DNA of 34,848 bases, taken from the NCBI GenBank assembly GCA_964606695.1, contig CAZSHG010000027.1, positions 1 through 34,848 of the forward strand, in the 5' to 3' direction. Below are positions 8,969 to 18,988 of the stretch, one piece after another. A program made the translations under genes and the position numbers. Within the stretch, counting starts at the first letter, position 1, and each line of letters opens with the position of its first letter. This DNA comes from CAZSHG01 sp964606695 [NCBI: uncultured bacterium] (lineage in GTDB: Bacteria > UBP14 > UBA6098). The notes under the pieces were generated by a model. That model made no database searches and was not told where the DNA came from. It saw only the letters and a list, made by a program, of their open reading frames with translations.

Positions 8969-11900
8969 TTACTTGACGAACATCATCCTACGCTGAGCGC
9001 TGAACTCGCCTGCATTGAGCCTATAGAAATAGACTCCGCCGGGAAGCTCTCTTCCGGAGTCGTCCTTGCCGTTCCAGACTACGCGATGATAACCAGCTTC
9101 GACGTCTTCCGAAACGAGGGTGCGAACCCTGCGTCCATTGAGGTTATAAACGCTCAGATCGCAACGCACCTCCTTGGGGAGATCGAATTTGATTGCAGTA
9201 GTCGGGTTGAACGGGTTCGGAACGTTGTTATGCAGTGCGAATTCGTCCGGAAGAGTCGGAGTTGTTTTCGCAAGAGTAACTTCCTTGGCCTGATCAACCG
9301 GGCCGCCAGGAACGGCTACACTGGTCTGACCGACGTAACCTTTTCCTTCGAACAGGACATCGACTTCGATTCCCGGAACGATACCGTCGAAATTAGAGAA
9401 TTCGACTCTGACTATACCGTTCTGATAAGAACAATCTATGGTCTGATCGTCCCAAACGGCGGTTACCGAGAGTTCCTCTAATTCGCCGCCATCCTCGGTT
9501 TTCACCGGGATCACGGTAGATTTCGGCATATCCAGGTCGATATCTGCCGGTTCGAAATTAGCTTCGACCGGATCGACGACGCCGCTTCGAGCATAAGAAG
9601 GCCACACGCCGTCGTTATTAACCCAGATTAGATACACCTGTCCGGGATGAATCTCGAAATCGAAGTATATAGTGCCGCCGAGGTCAACTATACTGACCCA
9701 GCCACCGCCCGGAACTCTATAAGCCACAGTCAGAGGATCGAGGCCGAGTCCGTCGAGTTCGTAGTAGAGATCGCTCGCCATGACGGTAGTCGGTTCCGGA
9801 TCTCCATAATGTATAGGAAGCATTATGAGGTTCCAACCGTTTCCGCTCGGCGTATCGTAACTTAAATTATACTGGATCGCGGTTGAATCCGGTGGAACGT
9901 CGCCAGTCCAGGCAAGTATATCGCTTCCGAAACCGGCGATATTACCCAGCATCGCTTCCAATCCGGGATCGATCACGTCGAAATCGATTCCGAATACGCG
10001 CAGGCCATACCAGCCGCCGGGCGGATTGACGTATGTATAGATATTATCATACGGCGCGCCCAATGCGGTAGCATATGCGTTCGGCGTTACGAGACCGGTA
10101 ACGGGTAACGGATAACCGAAGCTACTCCAGCCGTCGGCGATCTCGTAATCGACTTCACCGACGCGATTGGACTCGTCCGGCGTAACGTTATCGTCGTGAT
10201 CGCGACCTTTGACTACATAGTAGTAAGGCGTCGTGATATCGCCCGCACCGCCTGCATCCGTATAGGTTGGAGTTGTCCAACCCGTTACGAGCGGCGCTCC
10301 AAGCGCGCCGTAAGGATCGGTTAAGCGGTAAATATCGTAAACGATATTGATTGTCGGGTTGATTTCCGGCGTGCCTTCCCAGCCGAGAGTAATATCCGTC
10401 CAGTCAAGCTGAATACCGCCGGGCATAGCCGTAGCGGTCAGATCCGTTATGGAAGCCGGAGCGATGTTATCTATAGGTGCCTGATCGCCAAGCATAATCC
10501 TGCCGGTAAACATCGAATCGGCCAGGCCCTGGATGTGGATCTTCGCTATCATACTGTAATCATACGCTGTGAACGTATTGAAGTTACCGAACTCGACTCG
10601 AACGCTATCGCCGTCGTTATTCGTAGCGACAATACCGATGGGTTGCCAGTTCGTATCTCCCGGAGCGGGCGATAGGTCCATATCGCGGTAATAGCGGTAT
10701 TCCATGATCTTAATCGATGTCGTGTCGATCGTTCCCGGGTCGCCCCAATCCGGATCCTGAGGAGTCCTGTTGTGGTGTATCCACAACCAGTTACCCTGGT
10801 CGTTCGGATTATCGATAACGAATCCCGAAATAGCATCGTCGATACGTTCGAGAATATCGATAGGTTCGGTGGATCCTCTCGGTAACGAACTCGTAGGCGC
10901 GTCCACATAAACCTCGAGACCCAGAATCGGCTCGTAAGCAACACATTCGACTTCGAGCGTGCCACGGTAAGTATAATACGGTCCGGGCGTGAGGATTTCG
11001 AAGTCGGCAGGATTAGGCATGGTATTGCCAAAGATCAACTCGTGGGCGAAGTTAGTATCCACTACACCTGGATGGTGCCATGCAATAACTCTTGTCCACC
11101 AGTGGTCGTCCACGAAGTATGGATCGTCGTTGATCGTAGTCTGGAAGTTCTCGACGGTGAAGTATTGACCCGACACCGTGATAATGAAGTTCCAGGCGTT
11201 GATTGCGATATTACCCGCTTGATCGTATGCCCTGACAAAGAGATTGTAAGAACCGGGCACCGTGATCATGCCGGGGTAACGATACATCCAGATATGGTCT
11301 CCACCCGGAAGTAGATTTGGTGTAACCGAAATCGGTATCGGCCACCACCCCATGGTCAGGTAGAAGGGGTGCAGGCCCCAATATTCACCTGAGGAGTTGG
11401 TCAGCCAGTATTTGACCGAATCCACGTCGTTCATCGGGAATCCACAGCTGTCGTAGGCATAAACCGCGAGGCTGTCGTGCCATTCCAGGATGTAATATGC
11501 ACGACCGGCTTCCGGGAACCTATAGTGAATGACCGGGCCACAATTATCATAGTAGAACCACTTCTCGTTCTGAGAATCGTATAACGGAGATTCTTCATGG
11601 CAAAGGTCATCGTAGGATTTGGTGCGAACACGATAGTGCCCGTAACCCGGAGGCGACCATACGCCGCGCCAATAAAGGGTATCCGCGCCGAAAGTAAACG
11701 CCGAACCCGGGTTAGGCGCGCCCGTGAACCAGGTTCCACCGTTGTAGCTATACTGGGTTGGGTGTAGCCAAATATCCGTTCCGGAAGAAACCCAGCTGGT
11801 GCCGTTCCAATGTAAACCGGTGAGATCGTCATAGACCGCCCAGAATATGGTATCTATTCTCGACCAGGGATCGTAGGCGAAGCCCCAGAGGTATCCGCCC

Positions 11901-14900
11901 ATATCCGTTCCCCAGGTAGTGATATTGAATACCGTTCCGCCGGGAAGTTCTGTGAGCGTGTTATCCGTGATAACGCTGTTTGGAACGTTCTCATCTATAC
12001 GAACATACCTGAGTGTGTCGTGGTTGGACGAAGGATTACCAGCGGAATCGCGCGAGTAGCAGTAGAATTCGAGAACAGCGCCGCCCATATCGGTAAATCC
12101 GGTGTATTCCCAGATTAGAGGATCGGCGGTTGGACTGCAGGCCAACCAGGGCACCGAAGCGCTGGTTTGCCAGGTCGTTCCGTTCCACCATTGGTCGCGG
12201 ATGGTATCGCGAATCGCGACATAAGCGTTTTTCACGTGCGAAACGCAGGCCGGAGGCGCGTTAGTCGTATCGTCATACGCCCAAACCTCGATTATCTGAT
12301 CCCACGGATTGCAACTCGTATATGAGTAATAACCCGCGTAAGGTAAATTCAGATAGTTATCCGGCGGAGTAACATCGTAGATGAAGTTAACCGATTCTAC
12401 ATTGGATTTATTACCCGCGGTATCGTAGGCGTAAACACGATAGGTGTAGCAACCTTCGAGAGTTTGTTCCGGTATATCATACCAGAACGTATCCGCGCCT
12501 ATTGTCAGGTCGAAATGGGCGGTGAACCAGACGTCGTCCGGTCCCCAAACCGTTCCGTCCCATATCTCTCCATCGGGATTCTCGAACTGCACTTTAACGC
12601 TATCGTGAACTACGCCTGAAACGTTATCCGTAACGAGAGCTTTGAGCGTTTCCGGGAATTCATTATACATTCCGCCTTCAATCGGGAAGACAATATCGAC
12701 CACCGGACGTTGAACGTCGAGACCGAGAATTCCGGTTCCGGACATTCCGGTTGTCGGGCTCCATCTCGAATACATCTGGCTCTGCCAATCCTGGTCGCCG
12801 TATTCCACCCAATCATACATCCTGACGTTACCTTCATAAGTCGCCGGAGTTCCATCCCAGGACAGATCCCAGCTCACCCATGTAGTCTCGCCCGGTTCTA
12901 CGATTGTAGATGTAATGCCGACAGGAACGTCCCCGCCGAGAATCTCGGGGATGAGGACGGTGCCAGAATTATCGTAGAGCATCATGTCTGTCGAGTAACC
13001 CATAGAATTTATTCTATCGGCGGCTGAACGGTCATCTTTAGGAGTTCCGGCGGCGGTTCCGAATTTATTATAGATAGCGACCGTTACCTGAACGGTATTG
13101 GTCATATTTATCCAGTCTATAACCAGATCGCCGTTCGACCACCAGTAACTTTCCTGGAGATCGGCATTCTGCTGGACGCCAATTGGTGCGTCAGGATCGG
13201 TAATCGTGAACAATCCTGCCGAATAATTCGGCGGATGGTTGTTTGCTGTAAATCCGGTTGCCATATTCCAGTTTAATCCCAGATCGCAGTCGTGTTGTTC
13301 CGGGTTAATATCCGGATCGTTTGTATCCGCAATGACGCTGAATGTAAGAGTATCCGTCCAGCCGTTACCTTTATCGTAGAAGGTAAATGGTCCGAGCGGT
13401 GAAATTATATTATTGTTCGAGGGACCGACCTGATAAGGCCAAACCGCCACGCTATCGATTACGTCCACACCGTTATTGCGGATGATCGAATGATATGTGA
13501 AGGTCTGGTAATGTGAAACAAGCCCGGTATCCGCTTTCCAAACCGTAACACTGCCCGGATCTACCCAGGTCTGGACGATTTCGAAATCGACCGGCCTTTC
13601 GACCCAGACAATCATGTCCTTGTCCGTGTATTGCTCGCCGATCGGGTTGCCCAGATTATCTTTTCCGGCCACAAGGTCGAAATATAACGAATCCATGAAG
13701 GTGTATCCCGGCTCGGTAACCTCGAACCAGAACCATCTACCCGTTAATGGCGGAATATCAATTTCGCCGTCGCCAAGAGTGTCGATAACAGTGTGAGGCG
13801 AAGTGCTTCGAAGCCTGAGCTGAACATCCTCGACCGTAAACGCATTATGGTTAAATACCAGAACTGAACACTGATATGTCCAGTTGGCGTCGCATTCGTA
13901 ATCCCATGTAGCGAGAGGCGGAACAGGAGCCATAGGACCGCCGCGCCACAGATCGGCGCCGTTCTCGATGATATTTACATAGTCGATATCGCCGACAGCC
14001 ACGTATTCGGGCGACATCCAGTTACCGGCATTGTCTACGCCGAGGACATACATTATAAATTCGGTGCCGGTCGGCGGCACACCGAGAGTAACGCGCCACT
14101 CGTCGCTACCCCAATAGCTGAGGGCGAAGGTGTCGGCGTTAGCTCCCCAGCCGCCGCCGGTGCTCCAGTAGTTTCCGCCTACTTCGTCCTGGAAATACAC
14201 CCAAAGCCCGGCAACGCCCGAGAGATTATCGTAACCCTCTATTTTTATCGTGTTATCGACAGGCCAAACCGAACCCATCATGGGTTCGACTGGGTCAACC
14301 CACGGGAAAAGCACGTCTATACCCAGCGCGCCCGCGTAAACGTGATCGAACGGGCTATCTACAGGTTCGGCTTCGTCGCCGCGGTTGGCGTCATGGTAAT
14401 GGAATATCGCGTGAACGTCGGCCCAGACGTTTTCGCTGACGCCGTCGTTCACAAGCTCGAATTCAACGTAACCGTTCGTTCCAGGAGCAACCGAAGCCGT
14501 AAAATCTATCGGCGTATCGGTTCCGAGTATTCCAGTTATTATCGACGATTCCATCTGAATCATCGCATCGTAAACATCGAAGGAATCCGCAGTAGCGTAG
14601 TCGCCAGCGGCATTGCTGAAATCGACCCTCACCGTGCAAGGATCGACAGCGTTAAGCCACCCGGACGTCGCCACACCCACGGGAGAAAGCGAAGGCGCAT
14701 GTTGAATATCGAACCATTCGTCGTCGTCGGTAATCGTAAGACTCGCGCCTATGACCGACCCGAGAGGAAGTCTCGTATTCTCGTCGATTATCTCGTTCAG
14801 GATCATTTCGACATAAATATCGTTCCCGACGACCCCGGTCCCCATAGGCGCATCCGCATTAATCAGGACATTACCGGTTCCTCCACCGGGCACGCCGAAT

Positions 14901-16783
14901 GGGCCACTGTAACCAGCACCACCCGGGAATGTAAACGCCAATCCATAAGGACTGGATTGCGTGAGATCAAGATCGACTGAAAAGATGTCTCCACCACCGG
15001 TATTGGTGAATTCAACCTGGATGTCGAAATTACTGCCTTCGGTTATCATCGGGTTAGAAGGCGCACTTTCTGCGCTTCCACCGGTGAAAGTAACCTCGAT
15101 TTGAGGAGGTTCTGTAACATTCACACGAATTCTATTATCCGTATAAGTGGTCAAGGTATCCCAGGGAGCATCCCAGACATGAGCACGAATCCTGTGGTCG
15201 CAGGCTATTCCAGGAGCCCCGATATCATAAATGACATCGAGAGTTTCGCCCGGCTCGATATGCGGAGCATAAACGAAGCCTACATGTCCACCGCCTGGAC
15301 CAATGTAATCGCCGGAAACCCTAAGTCTGATAGAGTCGACCGGCACAAGACTGTGGTTGGCTATTTTAATTGTTATATGATGACTCTGCGTAGTATTGCC
15401 GTTATAATCGAAGGGGAAAGTTCCTTCGCTGGGCAAATCGCTGGTAACATCGACGATCTCGAGTTCCGGGACATGCATAAGAACCCATGCGTGAAGTGCG
15501 TTATACATTGGTGCCTCGTTCAATCCCGATGGATACCAGGTTCCGTCCCACTGACTCGCGCCCCAATATTCCCACTCGTTTTCGAGTATTCTGGCTATGT
15601 ATTGAGTATCAGTGAAAGCCCTATACATCTCCATCTGGCCGAGTTCGTAGAAAACAAAAGCGCCCGGCCATCGAGCCAGCGGTTCATAGTAGCAACGGGT
15701 TCCGTCCCATATTGGGCCAAAGTGAAAATAATCCCAAACGTCGTCGCGCCAGGTCATATTATCCGCGTCATCCATATCGGCAAGCCAGAGGCTTTCGGCA
15801 AGGGCTTCTTCATCTCTGATAGCCGCGAACATCATAACCGGTAGGGATTCCCATCTACGAAGACCGTCGATAACGCTCATAGGCGATCTCGTCGTCGTTT
15901 CTTCGCCTCCACCGCAATCGTAATCGCTGAACCAACCCATAAGAATATAATCGCGGTAATATTGTAACATCGTAATAATATAGCCCCAGGCGCCGTCTGC
16001 TTCTTCGTCCCAATCGTAATCCGTTGGCGGGGGTTCGGGAGGAATAATGCCTGGCCTAAACCTCACGGGATAGCTATCGAAAGAGCGCATGTGGCTTTCG
16101 AGAACCAATCCCCATAAGGCGGTCAGGTAAAGGTTATCCATGCCGTTATATTTGATTGCGCCGTTAGTGTTGTTGTAGTAGAGATCGTTATCGCGAATTC
16201 CACGGAGGATCTTCACCACATACGGGGAATACTCGTAGTTATCGCTTATGGTTAGGAAATACGTAGCCCAGAGAACGCGTTCCAGATAAACCATCGAACT
16301 ATCCGTCGCGAAGGTCATCGTAGGATCGAAACGCCAGGGTATCTGAGCGTCGGCCATAAGCTGTTTGTAAATATTCCAGCCTCCCATAGCCGAAGCCTCG
16401 GAAAACCAGGGTTCGATACCGCCCGTTGTCGCGATATGGAGACCGGCGGTAGTATCCTTCACATTATTGGTGATAAAAACTCGCTCGATTCCATTAAACG
16501 CGTAAGACACATCTACACCTGTTGCGTTCATCCCCAACCATATCGCGGCGTTTGTAAACATATAAGCGCCGAGATAAGCAGGAGCCTGGTTATCCGTAGC
16601 CGGGCCCGCTGGATTGGTCGGGTCACTGTCTATCCAGGTAAGGCCTTCCGTAGGATGGAAGAGCCCATTGGCTGGATCAGTAACGTATTCCATTGCACTA
16701 ACCGCGCGATCATCGTAATACGTGCCCATAAGACCCGATACGACAAACGCTGACAGCAAGAACAATAGTCCTATCTTTTTCAT
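8969..16783 (-). CDS. Giant T9SS-type surface protein with a helical N-terminal domain and W-N-G-T-x-W Ig-like modules
   Basis: This is a 2604-residue secreted protein. The start is set at the ATG at 16783 because AAAGGAG precedes it and MKKIGLLFLLSAFVVSG is a clean signal peptide. The frame is also open from an ATG at 16849, which would add 22 residues. Residues about 20-430 look mainly helical and rich in Trp/Tyr, an alpha/alpha-barrel-like segment I cannot assign. Then come CARDB-like beta domains and Ig-like modules with repeated Trp motifs (WDGTVW, WWNGTTW, HWNGTSW) and 'YD.AGN' strands. An FN3 domain follows (about 2107-2215, 'APASITDLTA'), then a 'GWNLIMLPI' segment, and a PNPFNPTTA sorting domain (about 2514-2604, ending MMFVK). 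It is first in the minus-strand cluster and has its own promoter. A secreted enzyme or adhesin are both possible; no catalytic residues are recognised. Confidence 0.9.
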   Translation of the reverse strand: MKKIGLLFLLSAFVVSGLMGTYYDDRAVSAMEYVTDPANGLFHPTEGLTWIDSDPTNPAGPATDNQAPAYLGAYMFTNAAIWLGMNATGVDVSYAFNGIERVFITNNVKDTTAGLHIATTGGIEPWFSEASAMGGWNIYKQLMADAQIPWRFDPTMTFATDSSMVYLERVLWATYFLTISDNYEYSPYVVKILRGIRDNDLYYNNTNGAIKYNGMDNLYLTALWGLVLESHMRSFDSYPVRFRPGIIPPEPPPTDYDWDEEADGAWGYIITMLQYYRDYILMGWFSDYDCGGGEETTTRSPMSVIDGLRRWESLPVMMFAAIRDEEALAESLWLADMDDADNMTWRDDVWDYFHFGPIWDGTRCYYEPLARWPGAFVFYELGQMEMYRAFTDTQYIARILENEWEYWGASQWDGTWYPSGLNEAPMYNALHAWVLMHVPELEIVDVTSDLPSEGTFPFDYNGNTTQSHHITIKIANHSLVPVDSIRLRVSGDYIGPGGGHVGFVYAPHIEPGETLDVIYDIGAPGIACDHRIRAHVWDAPWDTLTTYTDNRIRVNVTEPPQIEVTFTGGSAESAPSNPMITEGSNFDIQVEFTNTGGGDIFSVDLDLTQSSPYGLAFTFPGGAGYSGPFGVPGGGTGNVLINADAPMGTGVVGNDIYVEMILNEIIDENTRLPLGSVIGASLTITDDDEWFDIQHAPSLSPVGVATSGWLNAVDPCTVRVDFSNAAGDYATADSFDVYDAMIQMESSIITGILGTDTPIDFTASVAPGTNGYVEFELVNDGVSENVWADVHAIFHYHDANRGDEAEPVDSPFDHVYAGALGIDVLFPWVDPVEPMMGSVWPVDNTIKIEGYDNLSGVAGLWVYFQDEVGGNYWSTGGGWGANADTFALSYWGSDEWRVTLGVPPTGTEFIMYVLGVDNAGNWMSPEYVAVGDIDYVNIIENGADLWRGGPMAPVPPLATWDYECDANWTYQCSVLVFNHNAFTVEDVQLRLRSTSPHTVIDTLGDGEIDIPPLTGRWFWFEVTEPGYTFMDSLYFDLVAGKDNLGNPIGEQYTDKDMIVWVERPVDFEIVQTWVDPGSVTVWKADTGLVSHYQTFTYHSIIRNNGVDVIDSVAVWPYQVGPSNNNIISPLGPFTFYDKGNGWTDTLTFSVIADTNDPDINPEQHDCDLGLNWNMATGFTANNHPPNYSAGLFTITDPDAPIGVQQNADLQESYWWSNGDLVIDWINMTNTVQVTVAIYNKFGTAAGTPKDDRSAADRINSMGYSTDMMLYDNSGTVLIPEILGGDVPVGITSTIVEPGETTWVSWDLSWDGTPATYEGNVRMYDWVEYGDQDWQSQMYSRWSPTTGMSGTGILGLDVQRPVVDIVFPIEGGMYNEFPETLKALVTDNVSGVVHDSVKVQFENPDGEIWDGTVWGPDDVWFTAHFDLTIGADTFWYDIPEQTLEGCYTYRVYAYDTAGNKSNVESVNFIYDVTPPDNYLNLPYAGYYSYTSCNPWDQIIEVWAYDDTTNAPPACVSHVKNAYVAIRDTIRDQWWNGTTWQTSASVPWLACSPTADPLIWEYTGFTDMGGAVLEFYCYSRDSAGNPSSNHDTLRYVRIDENVPNSVITDNTLTELPGGTVFNITTWGTDMGGYLWGFAYDPWSRIDTIFWAVYDDLTGLHWNGTSWVSSGTDIWLHPTQYSYNGGTWFTGAPNPGSAFTFGADTLYWRGVWSPPGYGHYRVRTKSYDDLCHEESPLYDSQNEKWFYYDNCGPVIHYRFPEAGRAYYILEWHDSLAVYAYDSCGFPMNDVDSVKYWLTNSSGEYWGLHPFYLTMGWWPIPISVTPNLLPGGDHIWMYRYPGMITVPGSYNLFVRAYDQAGNIAINAWNFIITVSGQYFTVENFQTTINDDPYFVDDHWWTRVIAWHHPGVVDTNFAHELIFGNTMPNPADFEILTPGPYYTYRGTLEVECVAYEPILGLEVYVDAPTSSLPRGSTEPIDILERIDDAISGFVIDNPNDQGNWLWIHHNRTPQDPDWGDPGTIDTTSIKIMEYRYYRDMDLSPAPGDTNWQPIGIVATNNDGDSVRVEFGNFNTFTAYDYSMIAKIHIQGLADSMFTGRIMLGDQAPIDNIAPASITDLTATAMPGGIQLDWTDITLGWEGTPEINPTINIVYDIYRLTDPYGALGAPLVTGWTTPTYTDAGGAGDITTPYYYVVKGRDHDDNVTPDESNRVGEVDYEIADGWSSFGYPLPVTGLVTPNAYATALGAPYDNIYTYVNPPGGWYGLRVFGIDFDVIDPGLEAMLGNIAGFGSDILAWTGDVPPDSTAIQYNLSYDTPSGNGWNLIMLPIHYGDPEPTTVMASDLYYELDGLGLDPLTVAYRVPGGGWVSIVDLGGTIYFDFEIHPGQVYLIWVNNDGVWPSYARSGVVDPVEANFEPADIDLDMPKSTVIPVKTEDGGELEELSVTAVWDDQTIDCSYQNGIVRVEFSNFDGIVPGIEVDVLFEGKGYVGQTSVAVPGGPVDQAKEVTLAKTTPTLPDEFALHNNVPNPFNPTTAIKFDLPKEVRCDLSVYNLNGRRVRTLVSEDVEAGYHRVVWNGKDDSGRELPGGVYFYRLNAGEFSAQRRMMFVK

Positions 16784-16894
16784 GGTTGCTCCTTTCCCTT
16801 TCCTGACAACTGAATTTTCAAGGGAAGTTAAAGTTTGGAAGCTTATCATATCTACCCCCTTATTCGGTTACAATTCAAAAACTTAGCCTAATCT

Positions 16895-16913
16895 CCTTTG
16901 GTAAGACCTAAGG
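16895..16913 (-). promoter_or_regulatory. Small leader hairpin in the 5' UTR of the 2604-residue gene
   Basis: On the minus strand CCTT/AAGG and GGT/ACC pair around a 3-nt loop with one A-A mismatch. It lies about 20-40 nt after the predicted transcription start, in a leader of roughly 150 nt. An AAAGGAG sequence far upstream of any good start codon falls partly inside it. It may only stabilise the mRNA. Confidence 0.3.
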
Positions 16914-16937
16914 CTTGTTGAAATATTTGTTAGGTAA

Positions 16938-16965
16938 AGTATAATCAATCGATTCAGAAAGTCAA
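16938..16965 (-). promoter_or_regulatory. Sigma70-type promoter for the giant surface-protein cluster
   Basis: On the minus strand, TTGACT (16965-16960) and TATACT (16943-16938) are separated by 16 bp. Each hexamer is one base from consensus. The start of transcription would be near 16931, giving a leader of about 150 nt before the ATG at 16783. Confidence 0.7.
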
Positions 16966-17025
16966 CAGGTTTTTTCATTTCTATTTTTCCTATTTCCAAA
17001 CAAAACAACGAACTCAACCTCCTAA

Positions 17026-17295
17026 CTATATCCACCACTTGAAGTAGTAAACCGTAAGTGCAACGCTTATAAGAGCTATAAAATTGAAAGCGAACTTGAA
17101 ACCAAATGTAAGTTCAATAAGCGCAAGGTCAATGTGAATGGGATCGAGACCGAATTTCACTTCCTTCATAAAAAATGTTTTCACGACTCCCGTGGGGAGA
17201 ATGAATTCCAGGATGGTCGTCAAAAGAGCGCCCGCAACTATTCCTACAACAACAGCGAGCAACACGACCGAAAACCTCTTCCTGTTCTCAGACAA
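17026..17295 (-). CDS. DUF4321-family small membrane protein
   Basis: This 89-residue protein has two hydrophobic segments (about 8-32 and 64-85). Between them is the conserved stretch resembling DUF4321 members: FF...VKFGLDPI.IDLALIELTFGF, then a hydrophobic helix ending YYFKWW. The family has no established function; its members are small inner-membrane proteins. The start codon overlaps the end of purQ by 8 bp, so it is probably translationally coupled and is the last gene of the psd-pssA-purS-purQ operon. The family assignment rests on remembered motif similarity. Confidence 0.75.
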   Translation of the reverse strand: MSENRKRFSVVLLAVVVGIVAGALLTTILEFILPTGVVKTFFMKEVKFGLDPIHIDLALIELTFGFKFAFNFIALISVALTVYYFKWWI

Positions 17296-17995
17296 GAGAA
17301 GCCTTCCCGCTAATATGGTTCAGGACGCTCTCGAATATGTCGAGACCGTCGGTCGATCCGAGTATTTTTTCGCACGCGCGTTCGGGATGGGGCATCATCC
17401 CAAGAACGTTACCGCCGGCGTTAACCAGCCCGGCGATATTATTGGTGCTCCCGTTGGGATTAGCGGATTCAGTTATTCCTCCCTCCGAATCGCAATATCT
17501 GAAAAGAACCAGATTATTAGCTTCTATCATTTCCACGGTTTTTCGATCCGCGAAGTAATTACCTTCAAAATGCGCGATCGGGATTCTCAAAATTTCGCCC
17601 GTCGATAATAAGTTCGAATAAGGGGTATCGAAACGTTCGACGCGAATTGTAACTTCCCGGCAAATAAACCGGAGGTGCTTGTTAGGTATCATCGCACCGG
17701 GCAAAAGCCCGCTTTCGAGAAGCACCTGGAAACCATTACAGACACCTAAAACCAATCCGCCCGATTCGGCGAAATCCTTTACCAAAGCCATAATGGGACT
17801 CAGGCGGGCAAAAGCCCCGGTGCGAAGGTAGTCCCCGTAAGAAAAACCGCCGGGGAGAAATACCATATCGACGTCGCAAAGATCGGTATCCTTGTGCCAG
17901 AGATAAACCGCTTCCTGCCCCAGAACTTCCCGAACCGCCCAATGGGAATCTCTGTCGCAATTACTGCCGGGGAATACTACGACGCCGACCTTCAT
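17288..17995 (-). CDS. purQ: Phosphoribosylformylglycinamidine synthase, glutaminase subunit
   Basis: This 235-residue class I glutamine amidotransferase supplies ammonia to PurL for conversion of FGAR to FGAM, the fourth step of de novo purine synthesis in the cytoplasm. The nucleophile Cys86 lies in GVCNGFQ, and His203 and Glu205 lie in MMPHPERA. The oxyanion-region motif LPGGFSYGDYLR is at 47-58. The length matches the small, separate PurQ type that works with PurS and a short PurL. The start overlaps the purS stop in an ATGA arrangement, so translation is coupled. purL itself is not in the window. Confidence 0.97.
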   Translation of the reverse strand: MKVGVVVFPGSNCDRDSHWAVREVLGQEAVYLWHKDTDLCDVDMVFLPGGFSYGDYLRTGAFARLSPIMALVKDFAESGGLVLGVCNGFQVLLESGLLPGAMIPNKHLRFICREVTIRVERFDTPYSNLLSTGEILRIPIAHFEGNYFADRKTVEMIEANNLVLFRYCDSEGGITESANPNGSTNNIAGLVNAGGNVLGMMPHPERACEKILGSTDGLDIFESVLNHISGKASLV

Positions 17996-18249
17996 ACATC
18001 CCTCGCTATCTCAACTTCGAAGACTTCTATTACCGGATTGGAGAGAATATCGCGCGAAATTTCTTCGAGATAGGCGACTGCTGAGGGCTGGTCAACTGAT
18101 TCGACTTCCAGGAAAAATACTTTCCCCGAACGAACCGTCATCACCTGCTTATGCCCCAGTCTTGCGAGAGCCTCCGATATCGTTTTCCCCTCGGGGTCTG
18201 CGACGTTAGGGTTCTTTTGCACAGTGATTTTAGCTTTGAATTTCGCCAT
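17992..18249 (-). CDS. purS: Phosphoribosylformylglycinamidine synthase subunit PurS
   Basis: This 85-residue protein has the PurS pattern: an N-terminal strand (KAKITVQKNPNVADPEGKTI), then 'AL.RLGHKQVMTVRSGKVFFLEVE', and a C-terminal strand NPVIEVFEVEI. PurS dimers bridge PurQ and the small PurL in the multi-subunit FGAM synthase of Gram-positive bacteria and many other phyla. GGAGA lies about 6 nt before the ATG. The gene overlaps the 3' end of pssA by 20 bp and purQ by 4 bp. Confidence 0.93.
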   Translation of the reverse strand: MAKFKAKITVQKNPNVADPEGKTISEALARLGHKQVMTVRSGKVFFLEVESVDQPSAVAYLEEISRDILSNPVIEVFEVEIARDV

Positions 18250-18988
18250 GTTCGTCTCCAGTTTTACTCGATAAAGCGGTGATAATCTCTTTAATCAATC
18301 CAAAGAAGATATACAACATCATTAACGGATATAATACATAGGATGGATAGAGAATCAAAGCGGAAATTAACAATAATATAGGAAATAACAAAATAATAGT
18401 TTTGGTTCGAGATAATTTTCTTTTCGAAATCTTCTTCGGATATTTGACCTGCGAGATCATCAACCACGCCAGGACGGCTATTCCGCCGAGGACTCCCCGT
18501 CCTTCAATCGGCGGCCAAACATCGTTTATGAATATCAATGCCGACGCTATTGTAACCGCGGCCACAGGGATGGGTAATCCAGTGAAGTAATTATGATACG
18601 TCCCCTTAGCCCTAACATTAAATCTCGCAAGGCGATAGGCACCTGCAACGGTATAGAGTATCCCGACGGCCAATCTCCAATCGCGTAAGCTGAACAGACC
18701 TACCGAATGCAAAAGAGCTATGGGGGCAATTCCAAATGTCGTAAAATCTGCGAGTGAATCCAATTCTATTCCCAACCCGGAATTGGTTTTCGTCATTCGA
18801 GCTACTTTGCCGTCGAGAGCGTCCAGAAACGCACCGAGAAAAATGAACCAGACCGCCGAAAGCGGATTATGTCCCATCGTATGAAGAATAGCGAATATTC
18901 CGCAAATCAGGTTTCCGAAGGTGAATAGCCCCGGGATTGCCGGAGCGAGTCTTCTTACGTCCATCTTGCGATTGGTGTCGTCCCGCAT
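18230..18988 (-). CDS. pssA: CDP-diacylglycerol--serine O-phosphatidyltransferase
   Basis: This 252-residue integral membrane enzyme makes phosphatidylserine from CDP-diacylglycerol and serine. The CDP-alcohol phosphatidyltransferase signature is complete: D56-x2-D59-G60-x2-A63-R64-x8-G73-x3-D77-x3-D81. Several hydrophobic helices follow, plus a basic loop (PKKISKRKLSRTK) near 183-195. The start at 18988 is supported by AAAGGAG about 8 nt upstream, which lies inside the end of psd and gives a 34-bp overlap. A later ATG at 18964 has no ribosome site. Product and neighbour fit: phosphatidylserine is the substrate of the upstream psd product. Confidence 0.94.
   Translation of the reverse strand: MRDDTNRKMDVRRLAPAIPGLFTFGNLICGIFAILHTMGHNPLSAVWFIFLGAFLDALDGKVARMTKTNSGLGIELDSLADFTTFGIAPIALLHSVGLFSLRDWRLAVGILYTVAGAYRLARFNVRAKGTYHNYFTGLPIPVAAVTIASALIFINDVWPPIEGRGVLGGIAVLAWLMISQVKYPKKISKRKLSRTKTIILLFPILLLISALILYPSYVLYPLMMLYIFFGLIKEIITALSSKTGDEHGEIQS

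Noticed and set aside
16784-16849. 22-residue N-terminal extension of the 2604-residue protein from the ATG at 16849
   Set aside because: A G-rich site precedes that ATG, but the internal MKK start has a better ribosome site and begins a standard signal peptide.
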